NCBI GenBank assembly: GCA_020796225.1 | Contig: CM036756.1 | Location: 50,820,363 to 50,884,362, forward strand | From: Arion vulgaris | Lineage: Eukaryota; Mollusca; Gastropoda; Stylommatophora; Arionidae | Direction of reading: 5' to 3' | Length of the DNA stretch: 64,000 nucleotides | In this document: positions 1-11,123 of the stretch, in pieces | How positions within the stretch are numbered: position 1 is the stretch's first letter | Layout: each line of letters opens with the position of its first letter | The notes under the pieces: model-generated | Databases searched by the model: none | Told to the model about the DNA's origin: nothing | What the model saw: the letters and a program-made list of their open reading frames with translations, nothing else | Made by a program: the position numbers and the translations under genes

Positions 1-212
1 ACATTAATGAAATTTATGAAGCGTGACAAATCGGCTTCAGGCATATCAGTAATGCCAATACAGTCATCAATGTATCTGTATAGACAGACGGAAGGGAGCC
101 ATTATATGTAGTCTATACTAGGTGTTCAAGATAACCCATGAACAGACAAGCATAACTAGGTCCCATTTTAGTACCCATGGCAACCCCACTGATCTGCTCA
201 AAGAATTGATAC
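1..212 (-). mobile_element. Penelope-like element, reverse transcriptase palm fragment
   Basis: The minus strand encodes GVAMGTKMGPSYACLFMG (about 135-186), which fits RT motif B of Penelope-like elements. After one stop and a frame change it encodes YRYIDDCIGI (about 60-80), the motif C with the catalytic Asp pair. The fragment runs off the left edge and ends near 212, where a Penelope GIY-YIG segment begins on the opposite strand. It is a decayed copy, not a working gene. Confidence 0.75.
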
Positions 213-945
213 GCGTACTGTATCTTTTCCTTTAGCCACGTTTCTTATTGACGATGGTTTCACATGCGAGTCCCTTAATCTTATCTATGCCATTATCTAT
301 AAGCAGTGTAACAAGGCTTATATCGGTGAGACAGGCAAGAGGCTCAGTGACCGATTCACCCAACACTTGCGTGACATACGCCAATACTCTGTGACCCCTG
401 TAGCTACCCATTTCAATGATACTGGCCATTTAGGAGCTCACGATGTTCAGGTCACAGCCATCCGATCATGTTCCTCGGATAATCGCAGTTGATTTGCTCT
501 GGAGAATCGGTTGATTTCATTGTATGGTACCTTGCGACCACGTGGGCTCAACGTATTACATTCCTATGCTTTTTAGTACTTTCTCTTCCCATGCTTTGTA
601 ATCTATATGGGCATATGTTGCATGTATTCAAGTTATATATTTACTAGATTTTTCATTGTTTCTCTTCCTTTCTATTTCTAGTTTTTATGTGTTTTTGTGT
701 TACATTTATTTCGTTATTCGTTTTATTCCCAGATTTTCATTAGAAACGTTTGTATTTAGTTGTCCATTTGTTTTTTAAAATTTGTCACTCCTGTTGTTCG
801 CTTGCTTGATAAAGGCCTTGTTGGTCGAAACGTTGCTGTATTTTGTCACTGTTTTTGTAATTTGTAAAACTACAGTACTTTGTGATTGTGTGTTTTGCCA
901 ATCAAAGAGTTTTACTGCAGTCTTATATATTTTGTGAATACGTCA
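213..945 (+). mobile_element. Penelope-like element, GIY-YIG endonuclease end and 3' tail
   Basis: The plus strand reads LIDDGFTCES, then a Cys-containing linker, then YIGETGKRLSDRF (about 319-360), the GIY-YIG nuclease signature of Penelope-like elements. The reading frame carries at least one stop (near 491). Coding similarity ends near 575 with HSYAF, and an AT-rich tail follows to about 945. The tail holds a hammerhead-like core at 804-832 and is shared with the copies at 15.9, 17.0 and 20.7 kb. The join to the minus-strand RT piece at about 212 makes this a head-to-head arrangement. Confidence 0.75.
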
Positions 946-1180
946 GCAGATAGTACATTGAGCCTGACTGTTGTGGCTCCTCCCTCTTATCCAGGTCTTG
1001 TGTGCAGGATTGTTTAATGTATCTTTCAAGAAGCGCCCTTCCAATGTCTTCATCCAGTCTGTGGTAGGTCTGGTTTTCATGTTGAAAGTTCTTAATGTGT
1101 CATTTATTTTTATTTGCCATTCATGGATCTGTGTAGCAACCAAGACCTTTAAAGTTATCTTTGTTTTCAAAAAGAAATTA
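946..1180 (-). repeat. Unclassified repeat, inverted partner at 2.57 kb
   Basis: About 130 bases (1028-1160) recur inverted at 2568-2700 with only a few differences. On the minus strand it reads KVLVATQIHEWQIKINDTLR and the other copy is readable the same way, so it probably derives from a mobile-element protein. I do not recognise the domain. Confidence 0.45.
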
Positions 1181-1249
1181 GGACCATTAGGTGTAGGACA
1201 CAGAAATACGAGAGGAAAGACATTAATTGATCTCTACTTATAAAATAAC

Positions 1250-1895
1250 CTTACAATCATCATATTTAGCAATATCACAGATAGCTCTCTACAAGAACAT
1301 CACCAGATGTGAAGACCAGGAACCAATAGATTACAATATAACAAAGATGGAAGTCAGTGGCATCATCTACAAAGACACTTCCAGGAGCAGACTGCAACTA
1401 TAGCAGACTGCAACTCAGACTATAAGCTAGTAGTTGTAGATTTCAAGTTGAAAAAAAAATTACACCAATATGTTTTTGATCAAAGCCTCTACTACCTGAA
1501 TATAACATAAATGTATAGAAAATATTTGAAGTGCTGCTGGTTGTACTAGAAGACATGATACTGATGAATTAACTACACATGAGAGAGATAGATGTTAGTG
1601 CATCTGCACAAAACATGATTCCTAGAGAAGTACAGAAGAGGTAACTGCAGTGTGGATGGAACATTCAGACTTATAAAAGAAATGAGAAAATAAGGCAGAT
1701 AGGAATAGACCACAACAGTCTTACTAAATACAGAAAATACACAAAAGAAACCAGGAGACTAGGAAAGACTTGAAAAATAATGTAATTAGCACTTGCAATA
1801 GAATAGACAATCTCCAATTTGAGAGGAAAGATGGAGATATGTTGTTGATGGAAATTAGAACAGTAACATGTGAATTAATACCATCATTAGTTAGT
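1250..1895. other. No gene recognised
   Basis: AT-rich sequence with scattered stops in all frames. I see no splice-flanked exon, transposon domain or RNA gene. It lies downstream of the last visible GALNT exon on that gene's strand. Confidence 0.5.
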
Positions 1896-2560
1896 TAGTT
1901 TGTTCCTTTCGTGCCAAAGGCGGCACATAGGGCAAAGGTTTTAGATCTCCATGTAATGCGGGTTCATTGCTAGCAGCTGGAGATCTCGTATGGTTTTACA
2001 TCCCAATAGTTTACTTTCTTGTAGGATTGTTCTTCGAAGAGTGGTCTTAGGTCTTCCACGTTTTCTTTTCCAACTGGTGACCACATAAGACTTGTTGATT
2101 TAGTCTCTTTTCGTCTGATCTAAGAACATGACCTAAATATTTCCACCTTCGTTTCTTTATAATATTTGATACGGGTTGTTGCTGTGTTCTATCTCTCACT
2201 GCGTTGTTCGAAATGAAATCACTCCATTTTACTTTAAATAATTTTCGGAGACATTTATTCTCAAAGCTGTCCAGTTTTCTTATCAATTTTCTTTGTTGAT
2301 TTCCAACTTTCGTAGGTCAGTACATGAATCATACATGACCTAAACAATTTTATTTTTGTACATATACTAGGGTCTTGAGATTGTCAGATATTTGTTAACT
2401 TAGTGAAGGCACTAGCTGCTATAGCAATACATGAGTTTATTTCTTTCATCGTGTCTCCGTTGTTTGACACTTTAATACCCCAATATGTAAAATGTTAAAC
2501 TTTCTCCAGTGTTTGGCCATTTATTACGATGTTGACTGTCGAGTTTGTGAGGCCCATAAT
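1896..2560 (-). mobile_element. LINE reverse transcriptase C-terminal fragment
   Basis: The minus strand reads the thumb region (HFTYWGIKVSNNGDTMKEI), then LDSFENKCLRKLFKVKWSDF and KKRRWKYLGHVLR, the usual tail of RTE/Jockey-superfamily LINE polymerases. A KRGRP-like basic stretch follows in another frame near 2045. It resembles the LINE at 38.47-39.16 kb. Frameshifts and stops show it is dead. Confidence 0.7.
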
Positions 2561-2567
2561 TTTGGTC

Positions 2568-2700
2568 TTGGAAGACTTTAAAGGTCTTGGTTGTTACACA
2601 GATCCATGAATGGTGCATAAAAATAAATGACACATTAAGAACTTTCAATGTGAAAACCAGACTTACCACAGACTGGATGAAGACATTGGAAGGATAAATA
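2568..2700 (+). repeat. Inverted partner of the 1.03-1.16 kb repeat
   Basis: Same unclassified sequence as at 1028-1160 but in opposite orientation, about 93% identical by eye. It abuts the LINE fragment ending near 2560. Confidence 0.45.
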
Positions 2701-3370
2701 CAAAATCAACATTACAAATTATAAAAATGGTAATGCACTAACAGGAGCAAAGAAATAATAGAAAAATTCTAGAAAGTATCGTATAGTCTCATCAAAACTC
2801 CTATTGCACAATTGTGGTGTCAAGGTCAAGTATAGAGTGTGGGAGAGGGCCTTTTTATCGACTGTATCTTTGGATATAACAAAAAATAAAATTTATGACC
2901 GCCGTACAACAAGACGTCAACTTAAAATTATCAATAATGAAGAAATTGAAAGATTACAAATTTTGGCGATCTTGTCTTCCATAATTAACAATAATTGGAG
3001 ACTACAAAAGATATCAGATGTAGAATGGCAATGACAATTCAGAGGTTCAATAGTATGAAGAACCAATAGCATAACACACATAAGAAAACTAAACTAAATA
3101 TTTGAGGATAAGCATTTTTGCTGTGGCAGCCATGGATCTGTGTAGGAACCATATGCATGTGAATTATCGACCATTTCACAAGCATTAGAGAAGAAATATA
3201 ATCTTTTGAAACTAAAACTATAAAAAAAGTTCATAAAATGCCCTGGACAAAGTGGAAAATATAGAGATCCTACAGGATCTAAAAATAGAGAGCCTCAAAA
3301 GCAATACCATGTCTCGGAAACTGAAATATTTTTGTCACATTAAATATCCCAGGGGTTTACAGAGAACAAT
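2701..3370. other. No gene recognised; possible LINE debris
   Basis: AT-rich sequence with only short ORFs. The 76-codon frame at 2804-3034 has no recognisable domain. A short stretch near 3127-3150 again resembles the 1.03/2.57 kb repeat. Confidence 0.4.
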
Positions 3371-3374
3371 AATG

Positions 3375-3565
3375 GAGGAATAATAACCATTATTGTGTCC
3401 AACTCTCGGTTGATGCTTCGGAAGTTCCAAAATTACATGTTGTGGTATGAATGGATGTTATCTATTGAGGTACCCAAACTCCAGGAATTTGCATGCATCT
3501 ACTGTCCTGGACATGCAAGTGTTCACAGCACTGAAGACAAATTGTCTTTTCCCTCCTCACGACGG
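3375..3565 (+). mobile_element. LINE-C RNase H fragment
   Basis: The frame from 3395 reads SNSRLMLRKFQNYMLWYEWM and then CPGHASVH, which aligns with the RNase H copy at 58.7-59.1 kb (TDSQLMLRKI, WPGHAGV). It holds the third acidic-residue region, with the Asp replaced, and the His loop. The N-terminal TDGS part is missing. A 5'-truncated, mutated remnant of an I-group-like LINE. Confidence 0.6.
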
Positions 3566-3819
3566 CTATCGTCAAGGAAAGGACACAGAGTGCAATGCAG
3601 CAGTATAAAATAATTTTGATATCTGTAAGAGTGATCTGTATGATTGTCACAGAGCAGATGAAAATAAGAAAAGTTTTTTATTTTCCACAATCATGGAATC
3701 ATATATCCACAGGTGCACCCAAGTTGCAATTTTGTGTTAGTAAGGTAAAGAACCTGTTTTCATACCATTAGGTGTACTGGGGAATGTGGTGTTAGGTTGC
3801 ATTTTTCTTTGACCAACAG

Positions 3820-4050
3820 CTCATGATGGGTGATATGGTCAGCATCATGCTGGCTGCCTTTACTTCCCAGTGTTTCTCTTGTACCTAATTGTAGCTGGGT
3901 CGATCTGAGATCCTTTAGTCAGAACAAAATCTCACTCCAACTGGGGAATTTGATCTGGGACCACGCACTTATGAAGCAGGCGCCTAAACTATGCTATTGT
4001 CGCTCTCAACAATTTTGTGTACACTTTGAAAATATTTCCATCAATATTTA
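3820..4050 (-). repeat. Possible tRNA-derived SINE
   Basis: On the minus strand, GTCCCAGATCAAATTCC (about 3940-3960) resembles a Pol III B box, and GGCGCCTGCTTCATAAGTGC lies just upstream. Part of it (about 3920-3955) recurs at 46.02-46.05 kb. No clear A box or tail, so this is tentative. Confidence 0.3.
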
Positions 4051-4718
4051 ATACAATTTTTACAACTTTTACTTCAAATAAGATCAATGATGCAATATAC
4101 AATTAGGGAACAAAGAGGTTGATTATGTGAAAAATTAATTATATTTATTCATGAAGAAGAAAAATCTAAAGGATTTATATGGAAATGTACACATTCTCCA
4201 GTTCACTACAAACTACTTTATAAGTATACCAGTCAATGTCTGAAAACGTTGGAAGAAGTAGAAGATTCAATATCAAAGGAGACATCAGATGACTTTAGTG
4301 ACAGGTCAGAAATTTACCCAATATTTTTGCCCATGTTATCACTGATGATGAATACTAGGTTTGTAACTACATCCCCAAACAAAACAGGACTCTGTGACTG
4401 CCTTCTCACAGCAACATGTAAATGTGAGGTAGGACGAGAGTCACTGACATTCAGACAATTTGTTCACAAGGCGTTTGCTCTTCCTGTTCAGACAATGAAT
4501 TAACACTTCTACGTCAAGGACTCAAGATGTTTTAGAACAGACATGAGGTAGAAAAACTCAAACAAGTGATCCATAGAGAGCAGACTCGTATCATGACAGG
4601 CCCTAAAACTGCTCAGTTTATGCAGCCGAGCACTATGAACAACATGGCAGCTGCACATTCCATTTTTTAGTTACTTATCTGTTCCCTAAAGTTAAGGTGC
4701 TGTTGATGGGATAAAACA
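4051..4718. other. No gene recognised
   Basis: Contains an 84-codon frame (4249-4503) with no recognisable domain and no convincing splice sites around it. I treat it as non-coding flank of the hAT insertion site. Confidence 0.4.
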
Positions 4719-4726
4719 TTCTAGAC

Positions 4727-5151
4727 CAGTGTTTCCCAGTAGGTGCTCCCCAGTGGGTGCTGAAGCTTTTCTGGTGGGGGGGAGGGGAGGGGAGAGAGAG
4801 ATGATAGTAGGTTCAGAAGAATTTGGGGGGGTGTTAATGCGATTAGGGTTGATGGTCTCTACGGAAGAAATTAATCATAAATATTTTTAAATAAATTATT
4901 TTTGTGATTTTGTGATTGAATAATAATTTAAAATTTGAATTCTGCATTCATCTTATTTTTTTAAAATAATTTTAAAATTGACCATGTATGACAGAAATAT
5001 ATATCAATTTCCTATGTCAAAGAGAAAATAGAGAATGTTATGTGGGCGTTCGGCACTGTTATAATGTGGAAGGGAGGGGGTTGGGGGCGCGCGTAACAAA
5101 GCTTATGTTGTGCAAAGTGGGCGGTGAGCCAAAAAAGTTTGGGAATCTATG
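4727..5151. mobile_element. 425-bp non-autonomous hAT-type MITE
   Basis: The left end CAGTGTTTCCCA and the right end, which reads CATAGATTCCCA inward, form imperfect terminal inverted repeats. The element is flanked by the 8-bp duplication TTCTAGAC (4719-4726 and 5152-5159). It has G-rich tracts and no transposase. The ends resemble the larger hAT elements starting at 5160 and 8060, so it is probably mobilised by the same transposase. Confidence 0.75.
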
Positions 5152-5259
5152 TTCTAGACCATAGGTTCCCAATGGGCGGACGCCACCGGGGCACTGAGAA
5201 GTTGCAAGGGTCGCTGGATTGAAAAGTAAATTAAGGGCGTTGAGGACCATCCGCCGCCC

Positions 5260-6150
5260 CCCTAAGCTGAAAATTTAAAGTCCCGCGAGTCCTGCCCACG
5301 CACAACGATTAATAGTGCAATGGACAGTATCTATGCATATTGTACCAGGTTATAACGGAATCAAAGAAGAAATCCAGACAGTATGATGTCGAGTATTTGA
5401 AATATGTTTTATTCAATCACCCACAAACAAGACATTATCAATGTGTCTGAATTATCCACAAGATGTTTTCACATAAAGCTATGAAACCATCGCGATTAGA
5501 AGGACATGTGAGCAAAATACATCCTGGCAGAAAAGATGAAAATGTATCTTATGTTCAAGATTAGAGATCAACATTCGAGATGTCCAACTTTGGCTGGTAT
5601 GGTTTCAGCGGCAGCAAAACAAGAAAACGATGGGTTACCTCTACATGCAACATTTCCTACTTATTGCTAAATCTGAAAAACTGCACACTATTGGCAAAGA
5701 GTTGATACTTCCAGCGGTGAGTGAGGTTCTGCGTTCTGTACTGCATACGCAGCAGTCTGAAATTATTCTTTTTTAAGTCTCATTGAGAAATAACACAGTG
5801 TGGAGATGAATTGTCGAAATGATGTTTTGACGACTACTTTTGAAGCTTGTTTTATTACTTGATGCGTCTTTTTTTTTTTACCAACGAATGAGTCTTTACC
5901 TTGCACGTTCGCTTCATAAAAGATGAAAACATTTGTCAAGAACTATTATTTGCAAAAACATTAGAAACAAACAATAAAGAAAAATCTATATTTGATGTAT
6001 TGGAATACCATTTTTAAGAATAAAGAATTCCGCTGAATAATATCTTGTCTGGTGCCGATGGTGCTCTGGCAATGGTTGGACGCTACAGCCAGTTGAATTC
6101 ATATTGAAAAAAACTGTCCCAATTGTAGTCGCCGTGCGCATGAGCGACAG
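5260..6150 (+). pseudogene. hAT (Buster/ZBED5-like) transposase, N-terminal remnant
   Basis: Reading the plus strand across many stops gives the zinc-finger/BED neighbourhood (QYDVEYLKYVLFNHPQTR, with a Cys motif) and then stretches matching the other two copies, up to a GALAMVG-like segment near 6060. hAT transposases excise and reinsert DNA with 8-bp target duplications. Multiple stops and frameshifts make it inactive. Confidence 0.65.
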
Positions 6151-6155
6151 GAAAA

Positions 6156-8051
6156 TCTTGCAGATCAAAATCCACCAGACTCAGGAGATTCAACATAATC
6201 CGCTGGAACGCTGAGGACATTTACACCAAAAAAGCAGGCTCTAGCAGTGAAAAATAGGCCTTGCATGTATTCAGGAGTCACATATCGAACCCCCCCATAC
6301 AGATTTTCTGTCCGAAGTTATCAGTTATACAAAAAAGGCCAAACGGAGGATGGGGAGGGGCTTCATCGCGTGAGCAACAAATACACCATGAAACAGATAG
6401 AAGTCAGCACAAATGGGAAAGCAGAAATCATAGGAATTGGCATCTTTGTAGACATCTAACAGATTCAAATTAACAGAGCACTTATGCTGGAAACCATGAC
6501 ACTGACCAATACAAATTCTCTAGTGGTGGGAGATTTTAACAGTCACTTAGAAAGGTGGGGATACCAAGACACCAATGTAAAAAAAAAGGGGGTGGTAGAA
6601 CAGTGGGAAATAGATATCAACCTGCAGCTCAGGAATGGACTCAATGACCCACCAACCTTCTACTCCAGAAGACAGAAAAATATATCCCCCAGACCTCGTC
6701 TTTGCCACCGGTGACATAGCCCACAACTTGAATCGAACCTTCATGGAACAGATAGGAGACAGCGACCACAAACCTGTCAAGCTCTCCTTGAAGATTAGAT
6801 ATTTCACCCAAGTCCAAAAATAATGACCCGGTGGAACTAAAGAGAGTTGACTGGGCACAGTTTGCGAGGCTCAGCGACATCTACTGTGACCCCATAAATA
6901 CACACCAAAAAAGATAAGGAACATGACATACCTGCGTAACATATCCATTTTGAGGACAGCAAGAGAATCAATTCCTAGAGGTGCAAGAAGAGACTACAAA
7001 CCTTATTTTGTGAGAAGAGGTTCAAAATGTTGAAGAGAAAGTGAGTCAAGCAAGAGAAAGATTAGAAACTGAACAGAGCATAGACAGCTTCATAGCACTC
7101 AAGGCAGCCTCGGCTAAATATAGGAGAGCAGTCAAGAAAGCTGCAAGGCAGAGATGAAGAGACAAGACGTCTCAACATGGACAGAGGTGAGTTGAAGAAG
7201 CACTCCAGGGTCTTAACCTTAAAAAGTCACCAGGCAAGGATGGCATCACAAATGAGATGCTCGTTAATCTAGGCAAGAAAGTCAAGAAAAAGCTGCTAAA
7301 AGTTTTGAATGCGAGCTGGAAAGTCGCAGAAATACCTAGTGAATGGAAAAAAGCTATCCAGTGCCCAAGCTAAAACAAGAAAAAGACAGATTCGATCCAA
7401 GCAATTGTAGACCAATTAGCCGCTTAAGGTGTGTTGGAAAAGTGATGGAGAGGCTTCTCAATAGAAGACGTGGCAACTGGAGCAAAAACAATTGATACTA
7501 CTACAGCAGAGTGGATTCAGTCAGCATGGATCAACAGAAGACCAAGTAACTTAAATTGCACAGGAGATCGAAAGTGGATTTCAAGAAAAGAACACTAACG
7601 GTATGGGTTGACATGGAGGATTTCGACAGGGTCTGGAGAGAGGAAGTGAAAATCAAACTGCTCAAACTCAGAATCAAAAGGCGCATGTATATCTGGATAT
7701 GTCACTATCTGGTGAATAGAACAGCCGAAGTATAGGACCAGGAAAAACGTAGCAGGATGGCAATCATCGAACAAGTTGTTCCCAAGGAGGAGCCTGTCTC
7801 CACGTTACTTCTAGTTTTTATAAATGATTATGGAAGACATCCCCAACAGAGTATATAGTGCAATCTACGCTGATGATCTGGCACTATGGACACGAGAAGA
7901 ATCAATAGCAGTAGTCACCTCAAGGAAGCAAGATGTAATTTAAAAGCTAGAAAAGTAGACCAGGTCTTGACTGCCCTTTATAAATGAAAACTCTTCAGTC
8001 TTCAGCCTATCCAAGAAGAAACAAATGCTCAAACTCAAGTTCAATAACCAG
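6156..8051 (+). mobile_element. LINE-A endonuclease and RT remnant
   Basis: An AP-type endonuclease remnant reads NTNSLVVGDFNSHLERWGYQ (6510-6560), then PDLVFATGDIAHNL and SDHKPVKLSL (6690-6790). RT follows with LNLKKSPGKDGITNEML (about 7210-7260) and IYADDLALW (about 7863-7890), the catalytic motif C. Stops and frameshifts throughout. The thumb and RNase H-like tail present in the 22-28 kb copy are missing here. Confidence 0.75.
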
Positions 8052-8100
8052 TTCTAGACCATAGGTTCCCAACCTTTTTGAATAACCGCCCTTTCTAAAA

Positions 8101-9802
8101 AAAAACTAGAAGTTAATAGTAATAAAGCGTGGGAGATAGGACCCCTCCTTTGGGTAACAACTTGTTCAATGATTGCCTTCCTGCTATGCTTTTCCTGGCC
8201 CTATACTTTAGCTGTTCTATTTACCAGATAGTGATATTTCCTTATATACAAGCGCCTTTTGATTCCGAGCTTGAGCAGTTTGATTGTGAGTCCCTCTCTC
8301 CAAAGCCTTCTCCATATCAACCCATACTGTTAGTGTATGTTTCTTTTCTTGAAATCCCGTCCTTGATGTCCTGATCAGTGTAAGTTACTTGGTCTTCTGT
8401 TGATCTGTGCTGATGGAATCCACTCTGCTGTGGTGGTATCAACTGTTTTTGCTCCAGGTGCCACATGAGTCTTCTATTAAGAAGCCTCTCTATCACTTTT
8501 CCAACACATCTAAAGAGGCTAATTGGTCTACAATTGCTTGGATCGAAGCTGTCCTCTTCTTACTTTAGATTGGATACTGTGATAGCTTCTTTCCATTCAC
8601 TAGGTATTTCACTGACTTTCCAGCTAACATTCAAAACTTTTAGCAGCTTCTTCTTGGCTTTCGGGCTTATTTTGATGAACATCTCATTTGTGACGTCATC
8701 CTTTCCTGATGACTTTTTAAGGTTGTGACCATGGAATGCTTCTTCAACTCACCTATAGTAAAATTCGATATAATATGTTCTTCTGGTGCCGTGGGTGAGT
8801 ACTCGATGGATTGCCTCTCTTCCATTAGCATATTCAGTTTTTCATGAGGTATGCTGACCTGGCTTACTCGGACATAGTTTTCAATAAAAATGTTTGCAGC
8901 TCTTAAACCTTAATGTTTATTGTTTTCTATTGATATTGGGGGGGACGGTTGGTGTTTTCATCACTGAGGGTTTTCGCTAGTTTTCATATCTTGTTTCTGT
9001 CTCTGTCCATGTTGAAACGTCTTGTCTGTCCAGCTCTGCCTTACGGCTTGCTTACCTGCTCTCCTATATTTAGCTGAGGCTGCCTTGAGTGATATGTTGC
9101 TGTCAATGCTCTGCTCAGTTTCTACTTTTTCTCTGAACTGACTCACTTCATCTTACAATTTTTGGACCTCTTCTGACCAGTAAGGTTTGTAGTCTCTTCT
9201 TGCACTTCTAGGAATTGATTCTCTTGCTGTCTTCAAAATGGAAATGTTGAGTAGGTCTGTCCTGTCCCTTATCTTTTTTTGGTGTGTCTTTATGGGGTCA
9301 CAGTAGATGTCGCTGAGCCTTGCAAATTGTGTTCAGACAGCTCTTTTGTAGTTCCACTGGGTCATTGGTTTTTGGACTTGGGTGAAATATCTAAGGTTCA
9401 AGGAGACCTTGACAGGCTTGTGATCACTGTCTCCTAGCTGTTCCATAAATGTTCGATCCAAGTTATGAGCTATGTTACCGGTGGCAAAGACAAGGTCTGG
9501 GGGATATATTTTTATATCTTCTTGAGTAGAAGGTTGGTGGGTCATCGAGTCCATTCATGAGCTGCAGGTTGATATCTATTTCTCCCTGTTCTAGCTGCCC
9601 CTCCCCACCCTTGCATTGGTGACTTGGTATTCTCACCTTTCAGAGTGACTGTAAAATTCTCCCACTACTAAACAGTTTGTATTGGTTAATGTCATGGCTT
9701 CCATTATAAGGGTTCTGTCATTGAGACAATATATATTGTATATTCGAATATGTTAGCTGTCTACAAAGATGTCAATTCCTATGCTTTCTGCTAACTCATT
9801 TG
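8101..9802 (-). mobile_element. LINE-A RT and endonuclease part in the 5.35-kb hAT copy
   Basis: The minus strand reads endonuclease DSMTHQPSTQEDIKIYPPDL and SDHKPVKVSLNLRYF (9333-9554), a linker with QFREKVETEQSIDSNISLKA (8961-9146), then RT fingers and palm in broken frames to about 8110. The sequence at 8930-9770 is almost identical to 25390-26230, marking the same subfamily. The element resumes at 11113 across the LINE-B insertion. Confidence 0.75.
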
Positions 9803-10013
9803 TTTAGTTTAGTTTTAGTTTAGTCGTCGGATCATCATCACTGCACGTCGAACAAATTAGTCCATAAGTGCTCCGATCTCTCCCTCAGTATGTCCATCAG
9901 CGTGTGGCGACTAACGACACCGGTTCTTTGTTGGTTTACAATTCTTCTTTGTCTGCCAGCATAGCGTTCTTGTCGAGCTACACCACACTTAACTTTGAGT
10001 TCTTGCAGTCTGG

Positions 10014-10688
10014 TTAGTGTTGTGGAATCGCCGCTATTACGTGAATCATGTACACGCCTCTCTCCCTTAAGGAATTTATAATATCAGCCTGGTCCATTGC
10101 TCGCCCGCTTTGGACAGCAGCCATACCTGCAAGCCTATCCGCACGTTCATTCCTCCTTACACCTGCCTGCTCTGGCACAAAAATAAAACTGTTCTTTGTC
10201 AGCTTAGACCTCCCCAGCGACTCTATCCAATGTCTCCTAGCCCATCCTGTTTCAATCTTCCTGAGCATACTCATTGAGTCACTGAGAAAACATGCATGGA
10301 TAAAAGTCTGTGATTCTAGCCAAATCATCACTTTGGTAACTGCCATGATTTCCATAGTGAGACTGCTCGTAGTTACGGCAAAACCACCACTGTCTTCCTT
10401 CACAACATCACCTCCGACCTGAGCAGTGAAAGCCCACGAGCTCCGCACATGTCGAATCACTGAACCATCCGTATAAATGATTACATCATGCTCAGATGCG
10501 TTCTCAGAAATTAATGCCTGAACCTCTGCCTCCACGACAAGTGGGTTGTGTTGTCTGCAATCTTTATCAAGTTCGATGCATACAGAAAAGGATGTATCGA
10601 TTCCTTTTGGCACTGGTATCCATTCTTCACCGGGATCAATGTCTTCAAGTGAACACACCTGTTCAATACAGTCCTCGGCCTGACCCAT
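10014..10688 (-). pseudogene. LINE-B RNase H domain
   Basis: A 224-codon frame. IYTDGSV (residues about 95-101) supplies the first Asp, SSLTMEIMAV the Glu, FLSDSMSMLRKI the next Asp, and RRNERADRLAG the final Asp region. This is RNase H type 1 of LINEs, which removes RNA from RNA:DNA hybrids. It overlaps the thumb frame (10511-11068) through a frameshift. The 3' part continues in broken frames to about 9850. Confidence 0.75.
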
Positions 10689-11068
10689 CCAAGATTTTCC
10701 TCTTTTAACCTATTTCCTTTTTGTCTCTTTATTTCCATGTGCAAGGGATGTTGTGTGTCAGCATTGACTCGAAGGTATGCTCGTGCAAGACTCATCAGTA
10801 TTCTATACTCCATAGTAGGATAGTCAAGGAGATAGCGCATCGCCCTGCACGACGTGTCTTTAGTGCACCCAAGTATAATGCGCATCGCCTCGTTCTGTAT
10901 TCTTTCCAGTCGTTCTATCTGACTATGACTGAGAGTCAGGATCACCAGTGCATACTCAAGCACAGAAAGGACCAGACCCTGGTATAAAAGACAAAGATGG
11001 CGCTGTTCACAATCCGCCGCAGCCATTACTCTCATCGACAGGAAACCTTTCCTCGCCTTCATTATCAC
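10511..11068 (-). pseudogene. LINE-B RT thumb region
   Basis: An open frame of 185 codons begins with KARKGFLSMRVMAAADCEQR and contains SQIERLERIQNEAMRIILGC and AMRYLLDYPTMEYR, typical of I-group-like LINE polymerases just before RNase H. About 60 residues from its end the true frame shifts into the overlapping RNase H frame, so the final residues are out of frame. Its upstream RT catalytic part is missing through 5' truncation. Confidence 0.7.
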
Positions 11069-11123
11069 ATGAGCTATGTGTTCCGTAAAAGCTAGACTAC
11101 GATCAAAACGATTAACTCACTTG

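Larger units (their letters stand above)
5160..8051 (+). mobile_element. hAT plus LINE composite, left copy (3' end missing)
   Basis: The 5' hAT terminus CATAGGTTCCCAA starts directly after TTCTAGAC. Decayed transposase sequence on the plus strand runs to about 6145 and parallels the minus-strand hAT at 11.7-13.4 kb. At about 6145-6155 it jumps into LINE-A, which continues to 8051, where TTCTAGAC and the next hAT end follow. Compared with the 8.06-13.41 kb copy it lacks the hAT middle, the LINE 5' leader and the 3' hAT terminus. It is a deletion derivative of the same composite. Confidence 0.7.
9803..11112 (-). mobile_element. LINE-B, 5'-truncated insertion with 11-bp duplication
   Basis: TAACTCATTTG (9792-9802) and TAACTCACTTG (11113-11123) flank this 1310-bp unit. 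The uninterrupted site is seen in LINE-A near 26240. The 3' end lies at 9803 and carries TAAAC-type repeats on the minus strand. It encodes an RT thumb and an RNase H domain. It entered LINE-A after that LINE was already inside the hAT. Confidence 0.8.

Noticed and set aside
4249..4503. 84-codon plus-strand frame as a host exon
   Set aside because: No recognisable domain or clear splice sites. It could not be supported.
10048..10422. 124-codon plus-strand ORF
   Set aside because: Exact antisense of the LINE-B RNase H domain.
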